This document shows positions 1 to 8,756 of a stretch of 64,000 nucleotides of DNA, piece by piece. This DNA comes from Candidatus Caldarchaeum subterraneum. Lineage in GTDB: Archaea > Thermoproteota > Nitrososphaeria_A > Caldarchaeales > Caldarchaeaceae. The DNA lies in NCBI GenBank assembly GCA_000270325.1, contig BA000048.1, forward strand, positions 999,024 through 1,063,023. The letters are read 5' to 3'. Numbering within the stretch: the first letter of the stretch is position 1; each line of letters begins with the position of its first letter. The notes beneath the pieces are model-generated. The model was not told the DNA's origin. It did no database searches and saw nothing but the letters and a program-made list of their open reading frames with translations. The position numbers and the translations under genes are program-made.

Positions 1-545
1 TGGAAAATGATTTTCGCGGCCTCTGGGTCGACGTAGATGTTGAACTCGGAGACTGGTGTCTCGTTGCCGTAGCCGTAGGGTGTCAACCCGTATGCTCCAC
101 CCATAATGATCAACTGCTTCAAATGCTTGGCTAGGGTTGGCTCGATTAAGAGGGTGTGTGCTATGTTTGTGAGCGGGCCTGTGGCCACGATTGTGACATT
201 CCGCTCTGATGTCAACGTGTCTACAAGGAATTTCACAGCTCCTTCGAGAGGTTTTCTCATCGGCATCGGTAAACCTGCATCGCCTAGTCCATCCTCGCCA
301 TGCACCCACTCCGCGGTAACAAGCTCTTTGACAAGCGGTGTGGCCGCTCCACGGTAAACCGGAATATCCATGTCCCCCATCGTCTCCAAAACCCTCAAAG
401 CATTAACCGAAGATTTGTCGACGTGAACGTTTCCGCTGACAGCCGTGATGCCGAGAACCTCCAGCTCCGGCGAATTAAGGGCCAGCATGATGGCCAAGGC
501 ATCATCGATGCCCGGGTCCATATCTAGAACCACTGCTTTAGCCAT
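1..545 (-). CDS. Inosine-uridine preferring nucleoside hydrolase, partial
   Basis: Hydrolyses the N-glycosidic bond of ribonucleosides to give base and ribose. The N-terminus carries the Ca2+-binding signature DMDPGIDDALA (residues 8-18; family consensus DTDPGxDD), followed by the conserved stretches AVSGNVHVDKSSVNALRV and ATGPLTNIA. About 181 codons are present; the family has about 310, and the window edge cuts the C-terminal part. The ATG lies 27 bases from a TATA box on the same strand, so the message is probably leaderless. It diverges from an ECF transporter and ribokinase unit, which fits ribonucleoside salvage. Confidence 0.93.
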   Translation of the reverse strand, partial: MAKAVVLDMDPGIDDALAIMLALNSPELEVLGITAVSGNVHVDKSSVNALRVLETMGDMDIPVYRGAATPLVKELVTAEWVHGEDGLGDAGLPMPMRKPLEGAVKFLVDTLTSERNVTIVATGPLTNIAHTLLIEPTLAKHLKQLIIMGGAYGLTPYGYGNETPVSEFNIYVDPEAAKIIF

Positions 546-567
546 GTGTTAGCGGAAGATGTGGCCG

Positions 568-576
568 CCTAAAAAC
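568..576 (-). promoter_or_regulatory. TATA box of nucleoside hydrolase gene
   Basis: Read on the minus strand this is GTTTTTAGG, centred about 27 bases before the ATG, the spacing expected for a leaderless archaeal transcript. Confidence 0.5.
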
Positions 577-612
577 TCTCAAGCTGGAAAATTTCCACAA
601 TTTTTCAAAAAA

Positions 613-620
613 GTTTATCT
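613..620 (+). promoter_or_regulatory. TATA box of ECF transporter operon
   Basis: GTTTATCT preceded by an A-rich BRE-like run, centred about 23 bases before the ATG of the S component. It lies back to back with the hydrolase promoter, so both halves of the salvage locus are driven from one short divergent region. Confidence 0.5.
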
Positions 621-638
621 ATCCCACATTGGGAAAAT

Positions 639-1271
639 ATGTTGAGGTGTCTGAGGGTCTTGGGGGAAACCAAGCCCGAAACAACGGGTGAGAAAGAGTT
701 TGTACCCACGGGCGCCAAGATTCTTGCGGTTGTGATGATACCGACAGTTGCTGCACTGAATTATGTGGGAGGGGTTATTGTTGAGTTACTCAAGGCACCT
801 ATATGGGGGGACACGTGGGCTACGATGCTGGGCACTCTCATCTCTGGATTCTGGGTCGGGGCCATCGGCGGTTTCCTTTACAACATAATTATGGCGTTTA
901 CGCTGTGGGGGCTTCCCAACTGGATATGGGGGTTTGCCAACGTGGTCATAGCAGGTATAACAGTTCTATGCGTCAAGATGGGTTGGGCTGACCTTCGAAA
1001 GCCACTTAAACTAATTCCCGCCTTCCTATTATTCGGACTGGTCTATCCAATCTTCACGACAGCTGTTTCGATAGTGTTCTTCGGAGGTGGGCCGCTGTGG
1101 AAACCAATTCCCGCAGCGATATATGCTGCCACGCTAAGCACCACCGGAAACTTTTATCTCGCTAACTATGTTCAAGCAATAAGCACGGAGATACCTGACA
1201 AGATAATCTCCTTCATCATATCGTTGGCTATTGCCTCGAGGGTTCCGCGCCGGCTAATACTGCTTAGATAG
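639..1271 (+). CDS. ECF transporter S component (substrate-binding membrane protein)
   Basis: A 210-residue, very hydrophobic protein with about five or six membrane segments, beginning around KILAVVMIPTVAALNYVGG. Length and context match the substrate-capture (S) subunit of an energy-coupling factor transporter, although S components are poorly conserved and the substrate cannot be read from sequence. It is first in an operon with EcfT, two EcfA ATPases and a ribokinase, and diverges from a nucleoside hydrolase. A nucleoside or ribose substrate is therefore the best inference. The ATG fits the TATA box spacing. Confidence 0.8.
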   Translation: MLRCLRVLGETKPETTGEKEFVPTGAKILAVVMIPTVAALNYVGGVIVELLKAPIWGDTWATMLGTLISGFWVGAIGGFLYNIIMAFTLWGLPNWIWGFANVVIAGITVLCVKMGWADLRKPLKLIPAFLLFGLVYPIFTTAVSIVFFGGGPLWKPIPAAIYAATLSTTGNFYLANYVQAISTEIPDKIISFIISLAIASRVPRRLILLR

Positions 1272-1321
1272 TTCGGTGTTAGATTCTGAGCGCTGTTGGG
1301 TCGCTGCTACTCAAAAGGACC

Positions 1322-2131
1322 GTGCTCGCCGACAGGACACCGCTACACCTAGCAGATGGCAGAACAAAGTTTATCTATTTTATTTGGGTATCACTTCTGG
1401 CTTACATCTTCTACGACTACATTCTAACACTTGTTTTTCTAGTTGTCAATGTGACGCTTGCTTTTATTGGAAGGGTTGCTCGGCAGGTTATTTTGCCTCT
1501 TATCCTCGTTGTACTACCGTGGATGGGTTTCGCTATACCTATTCTTTCACTGCCTCTCGGTTTTCCATGGAACCAGACTGTGGTCTATCGTCTTACAATT
1601 TTCGGGTTGGAATTGCCGGTGTACCTTGAGGGGCTTGCTTGGGGTTTCACATGGCCCCTAAGAATAGGTGTCACCATTTCAGCAGCTCTACTCTTCTACT
1701 TGACCACTCAGCAGACAGCTCTTATAGCGATGCTCTTCAGGTTCCGTGTACCCTTCAAGTTTATCTACATGGTGGCTGCCACGCTACAGTTCATACCGTT
1801 GATGGCCGACGAGGTTCGGAGTATATACCAGGCCCAGCTCGCACGAGGGCTTAGAACCGATGTAAACTTGGTCAAGAAGCTTAGCAACTTTGTCCGATTG
1901 CTCGTGCCTCTGACCCTAAGCTCGCTGGGGAAGGTACAGACAAGAGCCATAGCTTTGGAGTCTCGAGGATTCAGCGCGCCCGTCGCAAAGACTGTGATGT
2001 ATGACATAAGGTTCAAAACAGTAGATTACGTATTTTTCGGATGCATGGCCGCCGCAACGGTTTTCCTAGCCTACATATATGCCACAAAGGGTTACTCCCC
2101 GTTCGTTCACCTCAAATACCTCATAGGGTAG
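1322..2131 (+). CDS. ecfT: ECF transporter T component
   Basis: Transmembrane scaffold that couples the two ATPases to the S component. The protein has about 269 residues, an N-terminal PLHLADGRTK stretch matching the family's LHxLDPRxK, several membrane helices, and two cytoplasmic coupling motifs, QLARGLRTD and ALESRGFSAP, which carry the Arg-Gly pairs that contact EcfA. The start is uncertain: a GTG is used here, but the frame stays open back to codon ATT at 1283. It is followed after six bases by the first EcfA gene. Confidence 0.9.
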   Translation: MLADRTPLHLADGRTKFIYFIWVSLLAYIFYDYILTLVFLVVNVTLAFIGRVARQVILPLILVVLPWMGFAIPILSLPLGFPWNQTVVYRLTIFGLELPVYLEGLAWGFTWPLRIGVTISAALLFYLTTQQTALIAMLFRFRVPFKFIYMVAATLQFIPLMADEVRSIYQAQLARGLRTDVNLVKKLSNFVRLLVPLTLSSLGKVQTRAIALESRGFSAPVAKTVMYDIRFKTVDYVFFGCMAAATVFLAYIYATKGYSPFVHLKYLIG

Positions 2132-2137
2132 AGAGGC

Positions 2138-3025
2138 TTGTTCACCGTTCTGGACATAGGCAGATATCCTGTACTCGTGGAGAACCTCAGCTACTCCTAC
2201 CCCTCCAAACCCAATGTTTTGAAGAACGTAACTCTCAAGGTTGAGCGTGGTGAGGCGGTTGGAATAATCGGGCCAAATGGCGCGGGCAAGTCAACACTAT
2301 GCAAGGCCCTAAACGGGCTTGTGCCCCATTTCTACGGTGGAAGAATAAGTGGAAGAGTGTATGTGGCTGGCATGGACACCCTCAAACATACTGTTGCAGA
2401 GCTAGCCACAAAGGTGGGTCTTGTTTTCCAAGAGCCCGAAACACAGCTCTCCGGTCTGGCTCTTACCGTCGAGGATGAGATCAGCTTCGGCCTCGCCATG
2501 CTCGGTTACCCAAAAGATGTAATAAAGACGCGGACGGCAGAGGCTATTAAGAGGGTCGGGCTGCAGGGTCTTGAACGACGGTCACCGTTCGAGCTCTCAG
2601 GAGGCCAGCAGCAGAGGCTCGCTATAGCAACTGTTTTAGCCATGCGACCAGAGGTAATCGTGCTCGACGAGCCAACCTCCCAGCTAGACCCTATAGGTAA
2701 AGCGCAGGTCTTTGACGTGCTGAGGGAGCTTCTGAGGGACGGGACCACCATAGTGGTGGCTGAACATGAAATAGAAGAACTCGCCACATTCACCAACCGT
2801 ATGCTGTTGCTTAACAATGGTCGAGTGCTTTGCGAAGGCTCTGCTAAAGATGTGTTGAATCAGGTTGAGCTTCTCAAGAGCGTAGGCGTAGACCCGCCCT
2901 CTGTCACCGAGCTTGCCCACCTCGTTAAAAAATTCTACCAGCTAGGAATCATAAAATATCCAATAACGCTTGAGGAAGCTGTATCGATTTTTGCCGAGCT
3001 ACTTGTGCGTGGTGGTGCAAAATGA
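2138..3025 (+). CDS. ecfA1: ECF transporter ATPase, subunit A1
   Basis: ABC ATPase of the energy-coupling module. It has Walker A GPNGAGKST (about residue 44), Q-loop VFQEPETQLSG, a canonical signature LSGGQQQR, Walker B VIVLDEPTSQLD and switch His in AEHEIEEL. The C-terminal extension of about 60 residues is typical of EcfA. TTG start. Its stop overlaps the start of the second ATPase (ATGA), which indicates translational coupling and a heterodimer. Confidence 0.95.
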   Translation: MFTVLDIGRYPVLVENLSYSYPSKPNVLKNVTLKVERGEAVGIIGPNGAGKSTLCKALNGLVPHFYGGRISGRVYVAGMDTLKHTVAELATKVGLVFQEPETQLSGLALTVEDEISFGLAMLGYPKDVIKTRTAEAIKRVGLQGLERRSPFELSGGQQQRLAIATVLAMRPEVIVLDEPTSQLDPIGKAQVFDVLRELLRDGTTIVVAEHEIEELATFTNRMLLLNNGRVLCEGSAKDVLNQVELLKSVGVDPPSVTELAHLVKKFYQLGIIKYPITLEEAVSIFAELLVRGGAK

Positions 3026-3855
3026 TAGATGTTAGGGATGTTTGGTTCTGGTATAACAACGGCGATGAACCGGCTCTTAGGGGTGTGAGTCTTAGCATAG
3101 ATTCTGGGGAAGTGGTATCAATCATAGGCCAGAACGGTGGCGGAAAGACGACTCTTGCCAAGCATCTAAACGGACTGCTAAAACCCTCTAAGGGCGCGGT
3201 GTTAGTTGATGGCCGTGACACTAGGGAAACACCGACACACATACTCGCCTCGACCGTGGCCTATGTTTTCCAAAATCCATCCCACCAGATATTTATGAGC
3301 ACGGTATACGACGAGGTTGCCTATGGACCGCTTCAACAGAATCTACCCAAATCAGCCATCGACAATAGAGTGGCAACAGCTCTAGAAATGGTAGGTCTAG
3401 GGGCCGTTGACACAAAAATCCATCCCTATGACTTGGACTATGGGCAGATGAAGCTGCTCACAATAGCATCAGCAATAGCCATGAACCCTGATGTAATTGT
3501 CTTAGACGAACCTACCACGGGGCAAGACCACAGAGGCAGGCGCAAGGTCGCCGAGGTGGTTAAGCGGCTTAACAACATGGGAAAGACAATAATAATCATC
3601 ACACATGACATGAAATTTGTGACAGAAACTGCACGGAGAACCGTGGTTATGGCCAACGGCCAAATCATCGCTGATGGCCCAACCAGCGCCATAATGAGCG
3701 ATGTAGAGCTTCTCGCCAGAGCCGCCATAAAACCTCCTCAGACAGTTCAGCTTGCTCATGCTCTGAATGAGCGTGGTTACAGGTTGAGAATGTTGACAAT
3801 CAGCGAGGCTCTCGAAGAATTGGGGAAGATGTTGAAACGTCAACCAGGGTGGTAG
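3022..3855 (+). CDS. ecfA2: ECF transporter ATPase, subunit A2
   Basis: Second ABC ATPase of the ECF module, 277 residues. Walker A is GQNGGGKTT, the Q-loop is VFQNPSHQIF, Walker B is VIVLDEPTTGQD and the switch His lies in IITHDMKF. The ABC signature is altered: LDYGQMK stands where LSGGQ is expected, so this half probably forms a less active or asymmetric ATP site. Overlaps the end of A1 by four bases and is followed four bases later by ribokinase. Confidence 0.94.
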   Translation: MIDVRDVWFWYNNGDEPALRGVSLSIDSGEVVSIIGQNGGGKTTLAKHLNGLLKPSKGAVLVDGRDTRETPTHILASTVAYVFQNPSHQIFMSTVYDEVAYGPLQQNLPKSAIDNRVATALEMVGLGAVDTKIHPYDLDYGQMKLLTIASAIAMNPDVIVLDEPTTGQDHRGRRKVAEVVKRLNNMGKTIIIITHDMKFVTETARRTVVMANGQIIADGPTSAIMSDVELLARAAIKPPQTVQLAHALNERGYRLRMLTISEALEELGKMLKRQPGW

Positions 3856-3858
3856 AAC

Positions 3859-4821
3859 ATGTCTTCATTTGAGGTAGTTGTGGTGGGCAGTCTTCACATG
3901 GACCTGATAGTGAAGCTGGCCAGAATACCGGCTAAGGGAGAAACTGTGATAGGTGGCAGCTTCCAGCTTTCGCCGGGAGGAAAAGGAGCTAACCAAGCGG
4001 TGGCTGCGGCGAGGCTCGGGGCCAGCGTAGCTATTGTGGGCCGGGTGGGGTCTGACCTTTTCGGTGACCTTTTGCTGGAAAGGTTGCGGAAGGAAAATGT
4101 TGCGACAGATTATGTTGTCAAAGATGTGGAGACTCATTCGGGTGTCGCTTTGATAATGGTGGACAAAGATGGGAACAACCTCATAGCCGTGGCGTCTGGA
4201 GCTGATGCGAGATGCTCGCCGAGCGACGTGGACGCCGCAGAGAATGTGATAGCGTCTTCAAAAGCGATTCTTACGCAGCTTGAGATACCTCTAGCGGCGG
4301 TTGAGCGAGGTGTTGCGATAGCACGTAGACACGAGGTTCCGGTGATACTTAACGCAGCCCCTGCACAGCGTCTGCCACGCAGGTTGCTGGAGATGGTTGA
4401 TGTGGTGGTCGCGAACAGGATTGAGGCTTCTGTGTTGACCGGTGTGCGTGTGAATGATGTGGTGTCGGCGGTGCGTGCGGGGAAGCGGCTGTTGGCGATG
4501 GGTGTGAAATATGCTGTTGTTACGCTTGGGAGGAGAGGTGCTGTGACGGTTGATAGAAAAGAGACGGTGTATCTCAGGGGTGTGAAGGTGAAGGCCGTGG
4601 ATGCGACCGGTGCGGGCGACGCGTTCTGCGGGGCCCTAGCCTTCGGCCTCGTCAGAGGAATAAAGATTCACGACGCTGCGGAGCTGGCCAACAACGCCGC
4701 CGCGCTCGCCACAACCAAGCTGGGAGCACAGGAAGCCATGCCAACCCTCGCAGAACTCCACAAATTCATGGCATCAAACGGCAGAGCAAAAAACCTCGAA
4801 TCACTGTTCACTATCAAGTAG
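3859..4821 (+). CDS. rbsK: Ribokinase (PfkB family)
   Basis: Phosphorylates ribose at O5 with ATP. PfkB signatures are clear: N-terminal GSLHMDLIVKLARIPAKGET, the sugar-binding PGGKGANQAVAAARLG, and the C-terminal anion hole with catalytic Asp in DATGAGDAFCGALA. Length 320 residues is normal. It closes the ECF operon, so ribose released by the divergent nucleoside hydrolase can be made into ribose 5-phosphate. Other PfkB nucleoside kinases are possible, but the motif set is ribokinase-like. Confidence 0.9.
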   Translation: MSSFEVVVVGSLHMDLIVKLARIPAKGETVIGGSFQLSPGGKGANQAVAAARLGASVAIVGRVGSDLFGDLLLERLRKENVATDYVVKDVETHSGVALIMVDKDGNNLIAVASGADARCSPSDVDAAENVIASSKAILTQLEIPLAAVERGVAIARRHEVPVILNAAPAQRLPRRLLEMVDVVVANRIEASVLTGVRVNDVVSAVRAGKRLLAMGVKYAVVTLGRRGAVTVDRKETVYLRGVKVKAVDATGAGDAFCGALAFGLVRGIKIHDAAELANNAAALATTKLGAQEAMPTLAELHKFMASNGRAKNLESLFTIK

Positions 4822-4847
4822 CTGGAAGAACCTCACAAGGAACATGT

Positions 4848-4855
4848 TTTTATAA
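4848..4855 (+). promoter_or_regulatory. TATA box of citramalate synthase gene
   Basis: TTTTATAA, centred about 29 bases before a GTG at 4881. The spacing predicts a leaderless transcript starting at or just before that GTG, which is out of frame with the conserved protein (see the CDS). Confidence 0.6.
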
Positions 4856-4880
4856 TGGTTTTAGAGGAGATGAGAGCAAG

Positions 4881-6487
4881 GTGGGGGTGGTAAAATCGAT
4901 TACGTCGAGGTTTTGGACACCACTCTCCGCGACGGCGCCCAGACCAGAGGAGTAACCTTCACCCTCCACGACAAACTCCGCATAGCCGAGAAGCTTGATG
5001 AGCTAGGTGTTGATATTATCGAGGGGGGTTGGCCTGGCTCTAACCCGAAGGATGAGGACTTTTTCCGCGAGGCTCGGAAGCTATCCTTCAGCCACAGCAG
5101 GCTCGGCGCCTTCGGCTCCACACGGAGACCGAACGTCAAGCCGTCGCAGGACCCGTCTGTCAACGCCTTGCTAAAAGCCGATGTCCCAGTCGCAATAGTC
5201 TTCGGCAAATCATGGATACTGCATGTAATCGATGTTCTGAGGACAACTCCTGAGGAGAATCTTCGGATGGTCGCCGACACAGTGGAATACCTTAGAGAGC
5301 ATGGGTTGGAGGTGGTTTTTGATGCGGAGCATTTCTTCGACGGCTACCGAGAATCACCCGAGTATGCGTTGCAGGTTCTGAAACAAGCCAGAGACGCGGG
5401 GGCGAGCACGATTGTTCTCTGCGACACCAACGGAGGCACGCTACCATTCAGAGTTGGAGAAGTGGTTAGGAGAGTGAGGAGGGAGATTGATACACGGCTT
5501 GGCATACATGCGCACAACGACTGCGGAGTCGCGGTCGCCAACAGCTTGGTGGCTGTGACGGAGGGTGTGAGACATGTGCAGGGCACGATGATTGGCTTAG
5601 GCGAGAGATGCGGCAACGCTGACCTTACACAGATTATTCCCAACCTCGCGCTGAAAATGAACTACAGTGTTCTCAAAAACAGCGAAGGCCTCCGAAAGCT
5701 TAAAGATGTCGCATACTATGTAGCCGAGGTTTCGGGATTCCAGATTACACCCAATTATCCATTCTTCGGCGTCAACGCCTTTGCACACAAAGGCGGCGTC
5801 CACATAGATGCGATGCTCAAAAACCCGCGCACCTATGAACACATCGACCCCTCTCTCCTAAACATGGAGAGAACCCTCTCGGTCTCGGAGCTCGCCGGCA
5901 GAGCTGCCCTAGTCAACCACGCAGCCAAGCTTGGCCTTGTATTGACCAAGGAGCAGGTGGCTAGCATTCTTGAGAAGATTAAGAGGCTTGAGGCTGAGGG
6001 GTATCATTTTGAGCCCGCTGATGCGACGGTTTCGCTGATGATTCTTGAGGCTGTTGGCTATGATGTGGAGAGGCTGCGGGTGAGGACTTGGTGGGTGGAG
6101 GTTTTGATGGCTGGAAGGATAACTGCGCGGGCGGTTGTCTCGATGGATATCGATGGAGAAGCTGTGACGGAGATGGCTGAAGGCGTGGGCCCCGTTCACG
6201 CTCTTGACGCAGCCATACGCGCAGCTGTTCTCAAACGCTATCCGCAGCTTGAGTCGACGCAGCTGGTTAACTACAAGGTTTCGGTGATTGATACAAAGGA
6301 TGCGACTGCGGCGGCTGTAAGGGTGTTCATAGAGTTCAGCGACAACGGCAACCGCTGGGCCACCACGGGGGTTTCCAAAAACATCGTCGAAGCAAGCCTA
6401 AAAGCGATAGTCGACGGCTACAGCTACAAGCTGCTGGTGCTTGACGGCGGGGTTACTTCACGTTCACAAGCAGATAACGGTTCATGA
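4881..6487 (+). CDS. cimA: (R)-citramalate synthase, start apparently frameshifted
   Basis: DRE-TIM metallolyase of the isopropylmalate/citramalate synthase group (TIGR00977 type), condensing pyruvate and acetyl-CoA toward 2-oxobutanoate and isoleucine. Seen: LDTTLRDGAQ, HAHNDCGVAVAN with metal-binding His, GLGERCGNADL, and a C-terminal regulatory domain of about 150 residues. The conserved N-terminal strand IDYVEV is encoded in frame from 4895, but no ATG, GTG or TTG opens that frame after the TGA at 4871. The leaderless GTGs at 4881 and 4887 would join it if the AAAA run at 4892-4895 had one more A. A TTG at 4913 is the only intact in-frame start and would drop beta strand 1. Confidence 0.9.
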
Positions 6488-6845
6488 TGCTCCAGTATTC
6501 GACGGAGACTCCTGGCTCAATCTTCGCTCTAAGGTTCTCATCCTTCGGCAGCGGCACCTCAACTATCTCAAGCGTCTGGTTATCCATGACAGATACAGAG
6601 TCGCCTGAGAGAGCCACAACCTGTCCCGTCCGTTTATCCACTATCGGCACCTCAACCTTGTTGTCCGCGGGGCCGACCATGCTGCGTTTAACCTCGTCAA
6701 ATATCCCTATGGCGACAAGCCGCACCTTCGCAGAACCATGTTTGCCTGGCTTGCTCTTCTCAACCTCTACAATCCTACATGGCTCGCCGTCGATGACGAT
6801 GTTGTGGCCTTCTTTCAGGGAACCGAGTTCAACAGGCTTGCTCAA
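6453..6845 (-). CDS. eif5A: Translation factor aIF5A
   Basis: Relieves ribosome stalling after hypusine (or deoxyhypusine) modification of a lysine. The 130-residue protein has the modification loop SKPGKHGSAKVR near residue 35, followed by the OB-fold domain. TTG start gives MSKPVELGSLKEG; a TATA box lies 30 bases upstream. Its last 35 bases overlap the end of the convergent citramalate synthase gene. With the neighbouring Dph6 gene it forms a translation-factor modification neighbourhood. Confidence 0.97.
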   Translation of the reverse strand: MSKPVELGSLKEGHNIVIDGEPCRIVEVEKSKPGKHGSAKVRLVAIGIFDEVKRSMVGPADNKVEVPIVDKRTGQVVALSGDSVSVMDNQTLEIVEVPLPKDENLRAKIEPGVSVEYWSIMNRYLLVNVK

Positions 6846-6869
6846 ACCAATCCATCCACAGCGGACCCG

Positions 6870-6879
6870 TTTTTATAGT
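6870..6879 (-). promoter_or_regulatory. TATA box of aIF5A gene
   Basis: Minus strand CTATAAAAAC, about 30 bases before the TTG start, leaving a leader of only a few bases. Confidence 0.5.
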
Positions 6880-6884
6880 ATTCT

Positions 6885-7562
6885 TCAGACATTTTTATCA
6901 ACCAGAACAGCTCTCTCAATCCTAAGGTAGCCGTAAACACCTCTCCAAACCACGCTTTTCTCCAGAGGCTTGATTCTTTTGCGGAAAAGAGGGCAGTCAA
7001 GAACCATGGTCTCCATCTCGCCGCCTTCGCCTGCTGGGTTGACGCCGTGGCGCTCCGAGAGGGCCTCCAGCTCCTTGACAGCTTCTTCATCAAGTATCCG
7101 GCCCAGCCAGCTCCTGTCCATTCCAGCAGCCGCCACAGCCACAACCATTATCTCAAACCTGTTCCGCAGCATTTGACGGAGAAGTTCGCCCGGGTTTTGG
7201 CCCCACAGCGGCGTCAAGACCGTGAACCCATGTTTTTCAGCCGCACGTTTCATCCGCTCCCTTTGATAGCTGCTGGCCAAGGCTCCCGCGACGACGCCAT
7301 CCACTCTCCCAGCAACCTCCGACAACGCTCTCTTCAACGCCTCTTCCTCATCCATGCCCGCGACGGGGTATATGATGTGATGTCTCCCCATAGCTTCGGC
7401 CTGCAGAGGGGTGAGATGTATGTTGGGATAGTGGAAGAGGTAGCTGTCGATGGACTGGGGGAGAAACGTTAGCAGAACCTCCACCACATGCCCCATGTTT
7501 TCTGCTAGGTATATGGCGTAGGTCGAGTCCTTTCCCCCGGAGAAAAGCGCGGCGAGCCTCAC
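6885..7562 (-). CDS. dph6: Diphthine--ammonia ligase (Dph6-type)
   Basis: ATP-pyrophosphatase that amidates diphthine on elongation factor 2, the last step of diphthamide synthesis. The PP-loop SGGKDST is at residues 8-14; the family motif GEGGEMETMVLDCP is near the C-terminus. Length 225 residues matches archaeal members. GTG start, 26 bases from a TATA box on the same strand, so probably leaderless. Diverges from sucC. Confidence 0.92.
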   Translation of the reverse strand: MRLAALFSGGKDSTYAIYLAENMGHVVEVLLTFLPQSIDSYLFHYPNIHLTPLQAEAMGRHHIIYPVAGMDEEEALKRALSEVAGRVDGVVAGALASSYQRERMKRAAEKHGFTVLTPLWGQNPGELLRQMLRNRFEIMVVAVAAAGMDRSWLGRILDEEAVKELEALSERHGVNPAGEGGEMETMVLDCPLFRKRIKPLEKSVVWRGVYGYLRIERAVLVDKNV

Positions 7563-7583
7563 ATCAGCACCTTCTCAACATAG

Positions 7584-7591
7584 TATCTATA
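7584..7591 (-). promoter_or_regulatory. TATA box of dph6
   Basis: Minus strand TATAGATA, 26 bases before the GTG start of dph6. Confidence 0.5.
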
Positions 7592-7596
7592 CCTTA

Positions 7597-7605
7597 AGTT
7601 AAATT
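7597..7605 (+). promoter_or_regulatory. TATA box of sucC operon
   Basis: AGTTAAATT, centred 27 bases before the ATG of sucC; supports choosing that ATG over the TTG just before it. Confidence 0.45.
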
Positions 7606-7627
7606 CAGGTGTTCTCAGCTTTTTTTG

Positions 7628-8749
7628 ATGAAGCTTTACGAGTTTGAGGGCAGGGAGCTTTTCCGACGCTACGGCATCCCTGTGAATAATTATGTTGTTG
7701 TTAGAAGCGCGGAGGAAGCGCGGAGGGCTGCGGAAGCTCTTGGTGGAAGAACTGTGGTCAAGGCTCAGGTTCTCGTGGCGGGTCGTGGAAAAGCCGGTGG
7801 CGTCAAGGTTGCGGAGAACGTGGAGGAGGCCGTGATGTTGGCGGGCAAAATGCTGCGCTCGGAGATTAAGGGTGAAAGGGTTGAGTCGCTCGTCGTGACA
7901 GAGTATACTGAAGTGGTGAAGGAGCTTTATCTCGGCATCATAGTTGACAGGTTCAAGCGTGCTCCCGTGGTAATCGCATCGGCAGAGGGTGGTGTGGAGA
8001 TTGAGGAGTTGGCGAGAACAAGCCCCGGCCACGTTTTGAAGACAGAGGTAAATCCTTTGCTGGGTCTCGCCGACTATCAGGTGAGGAAAATCATCTCTTT
8101 CATGAAGCTCGACCAGAAGCTTGCGCAGCAGGCAGCCGCCATCCTCCGCGGTCTATACCGATTGTTTGTCGAAAACGACTGTGAGTTGGCTGAAATAAAC
8201 CCGCTGGTCATAACACCTGATAACAGACTAGTCGCTCTTGACTCCAAGATTATTGTCGACGATAATGCCTTGTTTAGGCGCGGTGAGTTTAGTCGGCCCG
8301 AGTCGGGGACGGGGTTGGAGGCTGAGGCTCGTCGTCTCGGGTTTGCCGCGGTGGAGCTTGACGGCGACATAGGCATTATCGGGAACGGCGCGGGGTTGAC
8401 GATGGCTACGATGGATATGGTTAAGCTGAAGGGCGGAAGCCCCGCCAACTTTCTCGACGTCGGCGGAGGCGCCTCTGAAGATGTTGTGGAAAAGGCTGCG
8501 AGGCTGTTGCTCACCCATCCACGGGTGAAGGTGGTGTTCGTCAACATCCTCGGAGGGATTACGCGATGTGATGAAGTGGCCCGTGGGCTTGTCTCGGCAT
8601 ACAAATCTGTCGGAGCGGGAAAGAAGATTGTGGTCAGGATGATGGGCACCAACGAGGAGGAGGGCAAACGCATCCTCATCGAAAACGGCATCTACCCGCT
8701 TGACAGCATGGAGGAAGCGGCTGCGAAAGCCGCTGAACTCGCGAGGTGA
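7628..8749 (+). CDS. sucC: Succinyl-CoA synthetase beta subunit
   Basis: ATP-grasp subunit that, with SucD, interconverts succinyl-CoA and succinate with NTP formation. Seen: N-terminal LYEFEGRELFRRYGIPV, VVKAQVLVAGRGKAGGV, CELAEINPLV, and the CoA-ligase half with NFLDVGGGA and NILGGITRCDEVARG. About 373 residues, normal length. The ATG follows a TTG directly; TATA spacing favours the ATG. Heads an operon with sucD, a PPP phosphatase and an MBL protein. Confidence 0.97.
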   Translation: MKLYEFEGRELFRRYGIPVNNYVVVRSAEEARRAAEALGGRTVVKAQVLVAGRGKAGGVKVAENVEEAVMLAGKMLRSEIKGERVESLVVTEYTEVVKELYLGIIVDRFKRAPVVIASAEGGVEIEELARTSPGHVLKTEVNPLLGLADYQVRKIISFMKLDQKLAQQAAAILRGLYRLFVENDCELAEINPLVITPDNRLVALDSKIIVDDNALFRRGEFSRPESGTGLEAEARRLGFAAVELDGDIGIIGNGAGLTMATMDMVKLKGGSPANFLDVGGGASEDVVEKAARLLLTHPRVKVVFVNILGGITRCDEVARGLVSAYKSVGAGKKIVVRMMGTNEEEGKRILIENGIYPLDSMEEAAAKAAELAR

Positions 8750-8756
8750 GAAAGCT

